A stretch of DNA of 64,000 nt from Pseudomonas sp. PDNC002 (lineage in GTDB: Bacteria > Pseudomonadota > Gammaproteobacteria > Pseudomonadales > Pseudomonadaceae). The DNA lies in NCBI RefSeq assembly GCF_016919445.1, contig NZ_CP070356.1, positions 5,583,502 through 5,647,501 of the forward strand, written 5' to 3'. How positions within the stretch are numbered: position 1 is the stretch's first letter; every line of letters starts with the position of its first letter. Of the stretch, positions 55,625-64,000 are shown piece after piece. The notes under the pieces are model-generated. The model saw only the letters and a list, made by a program, of their open reading frames with translations, was not told where the DNA came from and made no database searches. Made by a program: the position numbers and the translations under genes.

Positions 55625-55965
55625 TGCTCTACACCTGCCCCTGCTGCGGCTACTTCAGTTTCGGCGACCCTCCGGGGTCGTACGAAATCTGCGAGATCTG
55701 CTTCTGGGAAGACGATCACCTGCAGCTGTGCTTCCCCGACGCGCGCGGCGGCGCCAACGCCGTCAGCCTGATCGAGGCGCAGGTCAACTTCGTGCAATGG
55801 GGCGCCTGTGAACGGCGCTTCCGCACCCAGGTGCGACCGGCGACCATCGACGACGAGAAAGACGAGCGCTGGTTCCCGCTATGGCAAAAGCGCGTGGAAT
55901 TGCCGGACGAGGAAGCGCCCCTGTCCGGCGAGGAAGCCTGCTACTGGCTGCGCACGCCAACCTGA
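55624..55965 (+). CDS. CPCC-family cysteine-rich protein
   Basis: A 113-residue protein starting MLYTCPCCGYFSFG with paired CPCC and CEICFWEDD motifs, consistent with a zinc-binding fold of the CPCC family. The function is unknown. Its start codon overlaps the stop of ptrB, so translation is coupled. Confidence 0.83.
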   Translation: MLYTCPCCGYFSFGDPPGSYEICEICFWEDDHLQLCFPDARGGANAVSLIEAQVNFVQWGACERRFRTQVRPATIDDEKDERWFPLWQKRVELPDEEAPLSGEEACYWLRTPT

Positions 55966-55972
55966 ACATCCC

Positions 55973-56602
55973 TCAGCGGCGGCTGCTGAAAGCCAGGCCG
56001 ACGCCCATGGCGACGATCAACCCGCCCGAGGCGGTCTGCTGCCAGCGCCGCCACATCGGGTTGCTGCCCACGCGGTTGCCGACGCGCCCGGCGATCACCG
56101 AGACCACGGCATTTACCAGGCATCCGCCGAGGTTGAACAGCAGGCCGAGGCAAAGAATCTGCAGCACGAAGTCCGGGCTGCCGGCAGGAACGAACTGCGG
56201 CAGGAAGGCGAGGAAGAACAGCGCTACCTTCGGGTTGAACACGTTGACCATCATGCCCTGCAGAAACACCCGACTCAGGCGCGCCGGTTCGAGCTCGGCG
56301 CGTCTCTGTTCGCGCCAGGCGCCACGGATCAGTTGCACGCCGAGCCAGATCAGGTAGAGCGCCCCCAGCCACTTGAGCACGCCGAAGGCCACGCTGGACA
56401 TCATCAGCAGCGCCGACAGGCCGAAGGCCGCGGCCAGCATGTGCACCACACAGCCGGCGCCGATCCCGAGGGTCGACATCAGACCGGCCGCCGTGCCCTG
56501 GGCGGCCGAACGCGAGGCCACGTAGAGCATGTCCGGGCCGGGGGTGAGGTTGAGTGCGAGGGTCGCGATGAAAAACAGGCTGAGGCTTTCGAGGCTGGGC
56601 AT
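55973..56602 (-). CDS. LysE-family amino-acid exporter
   Basis: A 209-residue inner-membrane protein with about six hydrophobic segments. The opening MPSLESLSLFFIATLALNLT and the family motif TPGPDMLYVASRSAAQG are diagnostic for LysE/RhtB exporters, which secrete amino acids or homoserine lactones. The substrate is not clear. It lies 56 bp after the YcgN gene on the same strand. An ATG at 56638 is an upstream alternative. Confidence 0.88.
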   Translation of the reverse strand: MPSLESLSLFFIATLALNLTPGPDMLYVASRSAAQGTAAGLMSTLGIGAGCVVHMLAAAFGLSALLMMSSVAFGVLKWLGALYLIWLGVQLIRGAWREQRRAELEPARLSRVFLQGMMVNVFNPKVALFFLAFLPQFVPAGSPDFVLQILCLGLLFNLGGCLVNAVVSVIAGRVGNRVGSNPMWRRWQQTASGGLIVAMGVGLAFSSRR

Positions 56603-56658
56603 GGCGCGGCTCCGGCAGGAAGACGCGCAGCATGCCATGCCGCTGCTACGGGGTGGAA

Positions 56659-57108
56659 TCAGCCGGCGCGGAAGATCAGGTGTTCTTCCCAGTCATCCTC
56701 GGCCACCGAGTTCTCGCTGAGCATGCGCCCCGATTGCGAGATACGCTCGTGGTGCACGGCGTCCGGATCACCGCAGACCAGGTGGTGCCAAAGCGGCAGA
56801 TCCTTGCCCTCGGACACCAGGCGGTAGCCACAGGTCGGCGGCAGCCACTGGAATTCATCGGCCTGGGCAGGGGTGAGCTGGATGCAGTCGGGCACACTGG
56901 CGCGGCGGTTGGCGTAGTCGGTGCAACGGCAGGTCTTCAGGTCCAGCAGCTTGCAGGCGATGCGCGTGTAGTAGACGGCACCGTCGTCCTCGTCCTCCAG
57001 CTTCTGCAGGCAGCACAGGCCGCAGCCGTCGCACAGCGACTCCCACTCCTCCTGATCGAGCTGGTCGAGGGTCTTGCGTTTCCAGAAGGGTTCGACTTTG
57101 GCGGCCAT
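56659..57108 (-). CDS. YcgN-family cysteine cluster protein
   Basis: A 149-residue protein with the cluster [12 protein letters not shown] and later [18 protein letters not shown] and LVCGDP, the YcgN/UPF0153 arrangement of metal-binding Cys residues. The function is unknown. The ATG at 57108 ([16 protein letters not shown]) is conserved. Confidence 0.88.
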   Translation of the reverse strand: MAAKVEPFWKRKTLDQLDQEEWESLCDGCGLCCLQKLEDEDDGAVYYTRIACKLLDLKTCRCTDYANRRASVPDCIQLTPAQADEFQWLPPTCGYRLVSEGKDLPLWHHLVCGDPDAVHHERISQSGRMLSENSVAEDDWEEHLIFRAG

Positions 57109-57374
57109 TTTTTGTACAGGGGCAATTTCACGGGGCGCAAAGTCTAAGCCCCACGGGCTGTAAGGCCAAGTGCAGGCGACCATTGACCGCGAAGCGCTTG
57201 CCAGGGCGGGCTGCGCTGGGTAGTTTGACCGACCCACGGGCCCGGTCCGCCACACGTTTCGCACCTGTCGCGCGACCCGCCAGCCGCCTTCCGCCGCCGC
57301 GCCGCCCGTTCCCACCGCGATGCCCGGCCGACCACGGCACCATCGGCAGATTCCACGCCATTCAAGGAACCACC

Positions 57375-57968
57375 ATGAGCGCCAACCCCCGCGTTTCCGA
57401 GCACCCCATCGACCCGCAGTTCATCAATCGCTGGTCGCCCCGCGCCTTCAACGGCGAAGCCATTCCCCAGGAGACCCTGCTGAGCTTCATCGAGGCCGCG
57501 CGCTGGGCGCCCTCCTCCTTCAACTCGCAGCCCTGGCGCTTCCTCTTCGCCCTGCGCGACACGCCGAACTGGCAGCGTTACCTGAACCTGCTGGGCGAGT
57601 TCAACCGCGGCTGGGCGCAGCACGCCTCGGCGCTGGTGGTCGTGCTGTCGAAGACCACCTTCGCCCCGCCCGGCTCCACCGAAGAGAAGCCGGCGCTGTG
57701 GCACAGCTTCGACACCGGTTCCGCCTGGGGCTTCCTCGCCCTGCAGGCGAGCCTGGCCGGCTGGCACACCCATGGCATGGCCGGCTTCGACCGCGAATTG
57801 GCGCGCACTGAGCTGAAAGTCCCGGCGGACCACGAAATCCACGCGGTGATCGCCATTGGCAAGTTGGGCGACAAGTCGATCCTCTCCGAGAGCCTGCAGG
57901 CCCGCGAAGTCCCGAACGCCCGCCGTCCGCTGGCGGAGATCGTGGCCGAGGGCGATTTCTCGCTCTGA
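57375..57968 (+). CDS. Nitroreductase-family FMN protein
   Basis: A 197-residue protein. The N-terminal helix pair ([20 protein letters not shown]) and [21 protein letters not shown] are the FMN-binding signature of nitroreductases, and [21 protein letters not shown] is the dimer and FMN region. It reduces nitro groups or quinones using NAD(P)H; the substrate is unknown. AAGGA precedes the ATG. Confidence 0.85.
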   Translation: MSANPRVSEHPIDPQFINRWSPRAFNGEAIPQETLLSFIEAARWAPSSFNSQPWRFLFALRDTPNWQRYLNLLGEFNRGWAQHASALVVVLSKTTFAPPGSTEEKPALWHSFDTGSAWGFLALQASLAGWHTHGMAGFDRELARTELKVPADHEIHAVIAIGKLGDKSILSESLQAREVPNARRPLAEIVAEGDFSL

Positions 57969-57977
57969 CGCCCTTTA

Positions 57978-58010
57978 TAGGAGCGAGGACTGGGCGTCCC
58001 CTCGCTCCTA
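57978..58010. repeat. REP-like inverted repeat after the nitroreductase gene
   Basis: TAGGAGCGAGG at 57978-57988 and its complement CCTCGCTCCTA at 58000-58010 flank an 11-nt loop. It resembles other GAGC-type REP elements in the window. Confidence 0.65.
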
Positions 58011-58025
58011 CGAAAAGCCAAAAGG

Positions 58026-58050
58026 AAAAGGCCCCGATTGGGGCCTTTTT
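58026..58050. terminator. Bidirectional terminator
   Basis: AAAAGGCCCC, loop GATT, GGGGCCTTTT, then T. It separates the convergent nitroreductase and hydroxyacid dehydrogenase genes and can end both. Confidence 0.9.
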
Positions 58051-58067
58051 CATGGATGCGACAGCGA

Positions 58068-59000
58068 TCAGTAACCGCGGGAGAAATCCACTTCGCCGCG
58101 CATCGCCTGCCCGGCCCAGAAGCGGGTGAGGTTGTCGCGGAACAGATCGATCAACAGGCTCGGCAGCGTCGGCGCAGCGGTATGCCCGGTCAGCAGCAGG
58201 CGCGGTGTGTGCCAGAACGGATGCTGCGGCGGTAGCGGCTCCTGGCGGCAGACATCGATCACCGCACCGGCCAGTTGGTTGGCTTCCAGCGCGGCAACCA
58301 GATCCTCGTCCACCACCGACGTGCCGCGCCCGGCGTTGAGGAACAGCGCGGTAGGCTTCATACGCTGGAACAGCGCCAGGTTGTAGATGTCCTGGGTATC
58401 CGCCGTGTCGGGCAGCAGGTTGATCACATAGTCGGCGGTCTCGGCCAGACGCGGCAGGTCGTCCATTCCGCCCATGCGGCCGAAAGGCACCAGCGCGCGC
58501 GGATGCTTCGCCACACCGACCAGGTCAACGCCGAAAGGCGCCAGCATGTGCGCCACGGCCTGGCCGATCTCGCCGGTGCCGACGATCAGCACCTGGCGGC
58601 CACTCAGGCTGCCGGGCACGCGGTCGTCCCACTGCACGCCAACCTGGCTGGCCAGGCGGCCAAGCATCTGCCGCTCGTGGGCAAGCATGTAGGTCAGCAC
58701 ATATTCAGTCATGACCTGGCCGAAGATGCCGACCGCGCGGGTCAACGCATAGTCCTTGGGCAGGTCGTCGGCCAGCAACGGGGTGATGCCCGCCCAGCTC
58801 GACTGGATCCACACCGGGTGCACACCCTGGCGCAGCAGGCGTGCGGCGAGGTCGGGCTCACCGAGCCAGACCGGGCATTCGGCCGCGGCTTCGAGCAGGT
58901 TGTCCGGGTTGTTGCCGGAAATCACCGTCAAACGAGGTTCGGCCGCCATGAGCAGGGCGGCGTAGAGAGCGTGTTCACGATCGAGTACGAGAAGGCGCAT
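58068..59000 (-). CDS. D-2-hydroxyacid dehydrogenase (GhrA-like)
   Basis: A 310-residue NAD(P)-dependent dehydrogenase. The nucleotide-binding motif is VLIVGTGEIGQAVA; the substrate arginine lies in NAGRGTSVVDEDL, the Glu in CRQEPLPPQHPFW and the His in LTGHTAAP. It reduces glyoxylate, hydroxypyruvate or similar 2-oxoacids; the exact substrate is unclear. The next 250 bp (59001-59250) shows no gene or recognised element. Confidence 0.85.
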   Translation of the reverse strand: MRLLVLDREHALYAALLMAAEPRLTVISGNNPDNLLEAAAECPVWLGEPDLAARLLRQGVHPVWIQSSWAGITPLLADDLPKDYALTRAVGIFGQVMTEYVLTYMLAHERQMLGRLASQVGVQWDDRVPGSLSGRQVLIVGTGEIGQAVAHMLAPFGVDLVGVAKHPRALVPFGRMGGMDDLPRLAETADYVINLLPDTADTQDIYNLALFQRMKPTALFLNAGRGTSVVDEDLVAALEANQLAGAVIDVCRQEPLPPQHPFWHTPRLLLTGHTAAPTLPSLLIDLFRDNLTRFWAGQAMRGEVDFSRGY

Positions 59001-59250
59001 GGCTCAAGCCTTTCGCAGTGATCGGTGGAGCATTTCCGGTTGGCGCATCTGGACTCGCTTCAAGAGGGCTTCCCATTGAAATCGGCATCAGTTCGGGGGA
59101 AGTCAGGCCGCTATAGACACAGCCGGAGACCAAGCGTTCCGCTCCGTTGAACCCTTTACGTCCGCGCATCATGCGCTCAAGCCGCGCACTTGCACAGTGC
59201 CAGCACTGGGCAAAGACGCGGCTCGAGGGATGTACGGTCGAAATCGTTGG

Positions 59251-59544
59251 TCAGACAGGATCGTTCCTGCGCAGCAGCTCCTCGGGCAGGTGCTCGATGT
59301 ACTCCTCCTCCGCTGGCGGCATCTGCAGGTGGAAACCCTGCTTCTCGATGTTCTCCAGCACGACGTTGATGTCCTCCCGGGCCAGTTGGCGCTCCGGGCT
59401 CAGGACCAGGTCGAAGGTGTGCTGCGGCGCGCCGAACACGGTGAGCAGCGCCTCGGGTACGCGGCTCAGGGCTTCGCGCTTGTCGACGTACAGGTACATC
59501 TCGTTCTTGCGCGGACTTTTATAGATGGAGCAGATGCGTTTCAT
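59251..59544 (-). CDS. YcgL-domain protein
   Basis: A 97-residue protein matching Ycg[34 protein letters not shown] and [15 protein letters not shown]. The function is unknown. It lies 15 bp downstream of rnd on the same strand and is probably co-transcribed with it, an arrangement widespread in gammaproteobacteria. Confidence 0.9.
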   Translation of the reverse strand: MKRICSIYKSPRKNEMYLYVDKREALSRVPEALLTVFGAPQHTFDLVLSPERQLAREDINVVLENIEKQGFHLQMPPAEEEYIEHLPEELLRRNDPV

Positions 59545-59559
59545 GTCGGTTCTTCCGCG

Positions 59560-60693
59560 TTATTCGGAGGTGGGAGCAGCGAGGCTGTCCAGCAGTGCCT
59601 GGCCCATCAGCTCGCGGCGCCAGCCCTGTAGCGATTCGGGCAGTTGGTAGGGGCCGTTCGGCCAGCCAGTCTTGAGCAGTGCTTCGAGGATTTTCTTGCG
59701 CAGCATCAGCTCGGGCGCCATGCCCAGGCGCTCGGCCTCTTTCTGGCCGACTTCGCGCAGCATCTTCAGCACCGGCGTGACTTCGCGCGGCAGTGGCTCG
59801 GGGAGGGTTTCCGGGCGGTCGGCCTCGGGCAGTTTCGCCGCGTGGGCGATCAGCGCGATGAGGGTGTCGCCATCCTGGCGCACGGTGCGCGGGTGCATGT
59901 CGTCGATCCGCGCCAGCGCGACCTTGTCGGCCGGCTGGAAACGCGCCAGGGGCCACAGGGTGTGTTCGCGCAGGACGCGGTTGCGCGGCTGGTTGCGCAG
60001 ACGTGCCTGCTCTTCCCGCCAGACGCAGAGCTCACGCAATACGGAGAGTTGCTGGGGATTGAGCTTCCAGGCCAGCTTGACGTCCTGGTAGGCCTGCTGC
60101 GGGTCGCTGACGCGGGTCTGGTTGCTCACCAGGTCCGCGCCGTCGGCGAGCAGCCACTGCAGTTTCTCGTCGCTCAGGCGTGGCGCCAGCTTCACGTAGA
60201 CCTCGGCCAGGTGCTGCACGTCTTCGGCGGCGTAGCGCACCTGCATGTCGGTCAGCGGACGCTGCAGCCAGTCGGAGCGCGTCTCGTCCTTGGGCAGGTC
60301 GAGGCCGAGGATTTCCAGCACCAGCTTGGAATACCCCATGGAGTGCGGCATGCCCAGGTAGGCGGCGGCCAGCTGGGTATCGAACAGCGGTTGCGGCAGG
60401 CTCCCGGTCAGGCGCTGGAAGACCTCCAGGTCTTCGCCGCAGGCATGGAACACCTTCACCACCAGCGGCGACTCGAGCAGCGCGGCGAACGGCGACCAGT
60501 CGCGGATCAGCAGCGGGTCGATCAGCCACACGCCGGTTCCATCGCCCACCTGCACCAGGCCGGCCAACGGGTAGAAGGTATCGACACGCATGAACTCGGT
60601 ATCGAGCGCGAGGTAGGGCAATTCTTTCCAATCCTGGCACTTGCGCTCCAGGGTGGCATCGTCGCGAATCCACTGAATATCGAGGACGGTCAC
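59560..60693 (-). CDS. rnd: Ribonuclease D
   Basis: A 377-residue 3'-5' exoribonuclease of the DEDD family, acting in tRNA 3'-end maturation. ExoI LALDTEFMRVD, ExoII HACGEDLEVF and ExoIII YAAEDVQHLA are intact; an HRDC-type C-terminal half follows. The ATG at 60699 is immediately behind AAGGAG (no spacer), whereas the in-frame GTG at 60693 has the proper 6-nt spacing, so GTG is the likelier start. It is divergent from the SMP-30-like gene. Confidence 0.92.
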   Translation of the reverse strand: MTVLDIQWIRDDATLERKCQDWKELPYLALDTEFMRVDTFYPLAGLVQVGDGTGVWLIDPLLIRDWSPFAALLESPLVVKVFHACGEDLEVFQRLTGSLPQPLFDTQLAAAYLGMPHSMGYSKLVLEILGLDLPKDETRSDWLQRPLTDMQVRYAAEDVQHLAEVYVKLAPRLSDEKLQWLLADGADLVSNQTRVSDPQQAYQDVKLAWKLNPQQLSVLRELCVWREEQARLRNQPRNRVLREHTLWPLARFQPADKVALARIDDMHPRTVRQDGDTLIALIAHAAKLPEADRPETLPEPLPREVTPVLKMLREVGQKEAERLGMAPELMLRKKILEALLKTGWPNGPYQLPESLQGWRRELMGQALLDSLAAPTSE

Positions 60694-60832
60694 GAACATC
60701 TCCTTCGTTTCTGTGCGCGCAGTATATAGAGATGCATGATGTGCGAGCATTCCACTCGGCCATCGGTCTGTGACGTCTGTATGGCAACCTCTACGCTCTG
60801 CCCCGCCCACAACAACAATAAGGCAGTTTTCC

Positions 60833-61894
60833 ATGAAGAAATTCCTCGGGTTGGTCGTCCTGCTGGCCGCCGCCCTGGCCGTTTACCTGGCACTCACACC
60901 CAGCCCCATCGACCCGCTGGCCTGGACGCCACCCAAGGCGCCAACGCTGACCGGCGTGATGGAGCCCAATGACACGCTGATGAAGGCCGAACTGCTCGCC
61001 CAGGGCCAGATCGTCGGCCCCGAAGACACCGCCGTGGACAGCCAGGGCCGCGTCTTCGCCGGGCTGGATGACGGGCGCATCGTGCGCATCGGCGCCGACG
61101 GCAAGGCCGAAACCTTCGTCGAGACCGGCGGCCGCCCGCTGGGCCTGGCCTTCGACAAGGCCGGCAACCTGATCGTCGCCGATGCCTGGAAGGGGCTGCT
61201 GGAGATCGACCCGCAGGGCAAGATCCGCGTACTGACCGACTCGGCCGACGGCATTCCCTTCGCGTTCACCGACGACCTGGACATCGCCAGCGATGGACGC
61301 ATCTATTTCAGCGATGCCTCCAGCCGCTTCCACCAACCCGACTACATCCTCGACCTGCTCGAAGCCCGCCCCCACGGCCGCCTGCTGCGCTACGACCCGG
61401 CCACTGGCAAGACCGAGACACTGCTCAAGGAACTGTATTTCGCCAACGGCGTGGCGCTGTCGCAGAACGAGGACTTCGTGCTGGTCAACGAGACCTACCG
61501 CTACCGCATCACCCGCTACTGGCTCAAGGGCGAGAAGGCCGGGCAGCACGACGTGTTCATCGACAACCTGCCGGGTCTGCCGGACAACCTGGCCAGCGAC
61601 CGCCACGGCACCTTCTGGGTCGCCCTGCCCTCGCCGCGCAAGGCCGACGCCGACCTGATCCAGCAACTGCCCTGGCTGAAACGCCAGCTCACCAAGCTGC
61701 CGCGCGCGGTCCTGCCCAAGCCGGTGCCCTATGGCCTGGTGATCCAGGTGAACGAAAAAGGCGAGATCGTGCGCAGCCTGCATGACACCAGCGGCCAGCA
61801 CCTGCGCATGGTGACCTCGGCGAAGCCGGTGAACGGCATGCTCTACCTGGGCAGCCTGGAGAACGATCGGATCGGCCGGCTGACTCTGCACTGA
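60833..61894 (+). CDS. SMP-30/strictosidine-synthase-like beta-propeller protein
   Basis: A 353-residue protein with an N-terminal membrane anchor (MKKFLGLVVLLAAALAVYLA). A six-bladed propeller (ILDLLEARPHGRLLRYDPAT and GPEDTAVDSQGRVFAGLDDG blades) resembles strictosidine synthase and gluconolactonase. It may hydrolyse a lactone or phosphotriester; the substrate is unknown. AATAAGG precedes the ATG at 60833; the upstream open frame is non-conserved. Confidence 0.83.
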   Translation: MKKFLGLVVLLAAALAVYLALTPSPIDPLAWTPPKAPTLTGVMEPNDTLMKAELLAQGQIVGPEDTAVDSQGRVFAGLDDGRIVRIGADGKAETFVETGGRPLGLAFDKAGNLIVADAWKGLLEIDPQGKIRVLTDSADGIPFAFTDDLDIASDGRIYFSDASSRFHQPDYILDLLEARPHGRLLRYDPATGKTETLLKELYFANGVALSQNEDFVLVNETYRYRITRYWLKGEKAGQHDVFIDNLPGLPDNLASDRHGTFWVALPSPRKADADLIQQLPWLKRQLTKLPRAVLPKPVPYGLVIQVNEKGEIVRSLHDTSGQHLRMVTSAKPVNGMLYLGSLENDRIGRLTLH

Positions 61895-61898
61895 CCGT

Positions 61899-62693
61899 TC
61901 AGGCCAGCGACTGCGCCTCACGGGCAGTCGCCTTGGCTGGCGCAGCCGACGGCTCCAGCAACTCGAGCATGCGCTCGCGCACCTCGTCCATCAGCGCCTC
62001 CACGCCCGTATCGGTGAAGGCGGTGGAGTCGATGGGCTGGCCGACGTGCACTTCCACCGGCATTCCCAGGTTCAGCTTCAGGCCGCCAGCCGGCAGCAGT
62101 TGCTGGATGCCCCGGATCGCCACCGGCACGATGACGGCGTCGGTCTGCTGGGCCAGGCGGAAACAGCCCTTCTTGAACGGCTGCAACTTGCCATCCTTGG
62201 AACGCGTGCCCTCGGGCGCGGCCCAGAGCACGATGCCGCTTTCCATCATTTCCCGCGCCTTCGCCAGGTCAGCCATGGCCTGGTGGCGATTGTGCCGGTC
62301 GATGGAAGGAAATTCCGCCGCGCGCATCGCCGCGCCCCACACCGGCACGGCGAACAGCTCTTTCTTCGCCAGCATGCGGATCGAGCCGGGCATGGTCACG
62401 AAGATCGCCGGAATATCGTAGAAACTGGAATGGGTGCAAAGGATCATGTAGCGGCGGCCATCACCGAAGTCCGGCACCTCGCCGTGACGGCTCAGGCGCG
62501 CACCGGTCAGGCGCAGCAGGCTGCCTGACCAGGCGCGGGTGAAACCGTCGACCTTGCTGCGACGCAGCCGGCCCACGGCTCCCAGCGCCAGCACGCGAAC
62601 GCTGTAGCCCAGGGTGATCATGACGGTCGCGATGCCCACCAGGGCGACGCGCAGCGGGCCGGCCTTGCGCGGCTCCGATTGCAGGTTGTGCAT
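61899..62693 (-). CDS. Lysophospholipid acyltransferase (PlsC family)
   Basis: A 264-residue membrane acyltransferase. The catalytic H-x4-D is HSSFYD (within ILCTHSSFYDIPAI), and the glycerol-phosphate motif is PEGTRSKDGKLQPFKKG. It would acylate lysophosphatidate or related lysolipids. GGGAG precedes the ATG at 62693. Its stop codon lies 4 nt from the SMP-30 gene's stop, which is convergent. Confidence 0.87.
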   Translation of the reverse strand: MHNLQSEPRKAGPLRVALVGIATVMITLGYSVRVLALGAVGRLRRSKVDGFTRAWSGSLLRLTGARLSRHGEVPDFGDGRRYMILCTHSSFYDIPAIFVTMPGSIRMLAKKELFAVPVWGAAMRAAEFPSIDRHNRHQAMADLAKAREMMESGIVLWAAPEGTRSKDGKLQPFKKGCFRLAQQTDAVIVPVAIRGIQQLLPAGGLKLNLGMPVEVHVGQPIDSTAFTDTGVEALMDEVRERMLELLEPSAAPAKATAREAQSLA

Positions 62694-62775
62694 GTTCGGC
62701 AACTCCCCCAGCAACTTTTCTTCATAACAAGCCTTATGATGCGTTTCAGCCCCGTCACGACACAGGAACGCGCCC

Positions 62776-63630
62776 ATGACCTACGCCCGCCTGCTCACGC
62801 CCGAGCAACTGGCCGCCCGCCTCGATGACCCGAATCTCGTCCTGCTCGACTGCCGCTTTGCCCTGGAAGATCCCGCGTACGGCGCGCGCAGCTACCAGGA
62901 AAACCACATTCCAGGCGCCCATTTCGCCGACCTCAACGAGGACCTCTCGTCTCCGGTGATTGCGGGCGTCACAGGCCGCCATCCGCTGCCCGATCCGCAG
63001 CGCCTGCAGGAACGCCTGCGCACCTGGGGCCTGGATGGCGACAGCGAGGTAGTGCTCTACGACGATGGCCCCGGCGCGTTCGCCGCGCGGGCCTGGTGGC
63101 TGCTGCTGTGGCTGGGCAAACGCGAGGGTGTCTACCTGCTCGACGGCGGACTGGCTGCGTGGCGTGCAGCCGACCTGCGCCTGACTACCGCCGAGACGCC
63201 CGAACGCCGTGGCGAATTCAAGGCCGAGCCGGACAACAGCCTGCTGATCGGCGCCGATGAGCTGTCCGCGCAACTGGGCGACGCCGGCTTGCCGTTGATC
63301 GATGCCCGCGGCTTGCCGCGCTTCCGTGGCGAGGTCGAGCCGATCGACCCGGTGGCGGGACACATTCCCGGCGCCCAATGCGCAGCCTTCACTGACAATC
63401 TCGGCAGCGATGGTCGCTTCCTTCGCCCCGAGCACCTGCACCAGCGCTTCGCCGGCCTGCTGCGCGGCCGTCCGGCCGAGGATCTCGTCGCCTATTGCGG
63501 CTCCGGCGTCACGGCCTGCCACAATCTGTTCGCCCTGAGCCTGGCAGGTTATCCACTGGGTCGCCTGTACGCGGGCTCCTGGAGCGAATGGATCACCGAC
63601 GACAAGCGCCCGGTAGCCAAGGGCGACTGA
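62776..63630 (+). CDS. sseA: 3-Mercaptopyruvate sulfurtransferase
   Basis: A 284-residue tandem rhodanese. The catalytic Cys is C241 in AYCGSGVTACHN; the CGSGVT loop identifies mercaptopyruvate rather than thiosulfate specificity. The N-terminal rhodanese half lacks a Cys at the matching spot. It transfers sulfur from 3-mercaptopyruvate to thiols or cyanide. The end motif YAGSWSEWITD is conserved. The ATG at 62776 sits 82 bp from the divergent acyltransferase. Confidence 0.93.
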   Translation: MTYARLLTPEQLAARLDDPNLVLLDCRFALEDPAYGARSYQENHIPGAHFADLNEDLSSPVIAGVTGRHPLPDPQRLQERLRTWGLDGDSEVVLYDDGPGAFAARAWWLLLWLGKREGVYLLDGGLAAWRAADLRLTTAETPERRGEFKAEPDNSLLIGADELSAQLGDAGLPLIDARGLPRFRGEVEPIDPVAGHIPGAQCAAFTDNLGSDGRFLRPEHLHQRFAGLLRGRPAEDLVAYCGSGVTACHNLFALSLAGYPLGRLYAGSWSEWITDDKRPVAKGD

Positions 63631-63646
63631 CTTCCCGCACGAAAAA

Positions 63647-63674
63647 CGGAAGGCACGTCACACACGGCCTTCCG
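63647..63674. terminator. Possible terminator of sseA
   Basis: CGGAAGGC and GCCTTCCG flank a 12-nt loop 17 nt after the sseA stop codon. On the plus strand it lacks a T tract (CTTCCCC follows); the run of A before it gives T5 on the minus strand. Confidence 0.45.
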
Positions 63675-63741
63675 CTTCCCCATGGATAGGCAGAAGGGCA
63701 TGCGTCAGACTCATGCCCATTTTTCAAAGGAGTGAAAACCC

Positions 63742-64000
63742 ATGCGCATCCACCAAACGCTTCTCGCCAGCGCACTGTTGTGCCTGTGCACCCTATCCGC
63801 AACCCACGCCGCCACGCTGGAGGCCACTCCTTGCGGCCTCGAGGACCAATGGTCCGAGCTGACCGGCGAGGACATGGTGAAGGCGGCGAAGGCCGGCCAC
63901 GCATCGGCCCAGTACAACCTCGGCCTGGAATACGACGCCGGCGGCGATGACTTCGAGCAGGACTACGAGAAGGCGGCGTACTGGTACCGCAAGGCCGCCG
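63742..64000 (+). CDS. Sel1-repeat protein (C-terminal part outside the window)
   Basis: The visible 86 codons start with a signal peptide of about 23 residues (MRIHQTLLASALLCLCTLSA, ending THAA). The mature part has a Cys and a Sel1/TPR-like repeat (AKAGHASAQYNLGLEYDAGG, ending in AAYWYRKAA). Such secreted repeat proteins mediate protein-protein contacts. AAAGGAG precedes the ATG. The C-terminal part is outside the window. Confidence 0.8.
   Translation, partial: MRIHQTLLASALLCLCTLSATHAATLEATPCGLEDQWSELTGEDMVKAAKAGHASAQYNLGLEYDAGGDDFEQDYEKAAYWYRKAA

Overview
The window looks like Pseudomonas chromosome, from the P. aeruginosa lineage but probably not P. aeruginosa itself. It is GC-rich, its start sites carry typical AGGAG ribosome binding sites, and several blocks keep the gene order I remember from P. 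aeruginosa PAO1: lsfA to thiolase; soxR with its divergent partner; gbuR-gbuA through aphA; the AraC regulator, VWA and MoxR genes through cysK and a PotF-like gene; and rnd through sseA. I see no rRNA, tRNA, CRISPR array, prophage or complete insertion sequence. Both edges cut genes: a sulfonate-type binding protein on the left and a Sel1-repeat protein on the right.

Region by region. 1-3.1 kb: sulfur and peroxide genes (binding protein, lsfA), a small DUF6316-type protein and a thiolase. 3.3-17.2 kb: a giant LapA/BapA-type adhesin (2791 aa) on the minus strand, facing away from its type I secretion genes (TolC-like, ABC ATPase, HlyD-like) across a 479 bp AT-rich divergent region that contains a FleQ-box-like palindrome. 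17.6-22 kb: soxR with a perfect operator and its target, a GNAT, an ABC-F protein, a 69-70 bp tandem array and a DTW-domain protein. 22-30.6 kb: a guanidinobutyrate catabolic cluster (LysR regulator, guanidinobutyrase, NTF2-like protein, two permeases, a TPP decarboxylase) followed by an MBL-fold hydrolase. 30.7-34.4 kb: the PA1414/SicX-like small gene with an Anr-type promoter, a DMT exporter, a PotF-like protein and acetylpolyamine amidohydrolase. 34.6-46 kb: a mechanosensitive channel, a methyltransferase, a lipoprotein, an AraC regulator, a VWA/MoxR pair, a membrane protein/HTH pair, cysK and a second PotF-like protein. 46-64 kb: mostly housekeeping genes (two DMT exporters, GNAT, aceK, glutamine amidotransferase and HIT, oligopeptidase B, CPCC protein, LysE exporter, YcgN, nitroreductase, hydroxyacid dehydrogenase, rnd-ycgL, SMP-30-like, acyltransferase, sseA).

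Several parts connect. The gbu cluster and the aphA/PotF pair both serve arginine-derived guanidine and polyamine catabolism. The adhesin has an N-terminal retention module with a TAAG sequence, the type cut by LapG, so it fits c-di-GMP-controlled surface retention, although lapD and lapG are not in the window. The small Anr-type promoter gene fits an oxygen-responsive RNA/peptide locus.

The non-coding space is dominated by one palindromic repeat family (core CCCTCTCCC...GGGAGAGGG, often with a TTAGGGTGAGGG tail). It occurs singly, in inverted pairs, and once as a six-unit tandem array. A second REP-type element is present in two identical copies.
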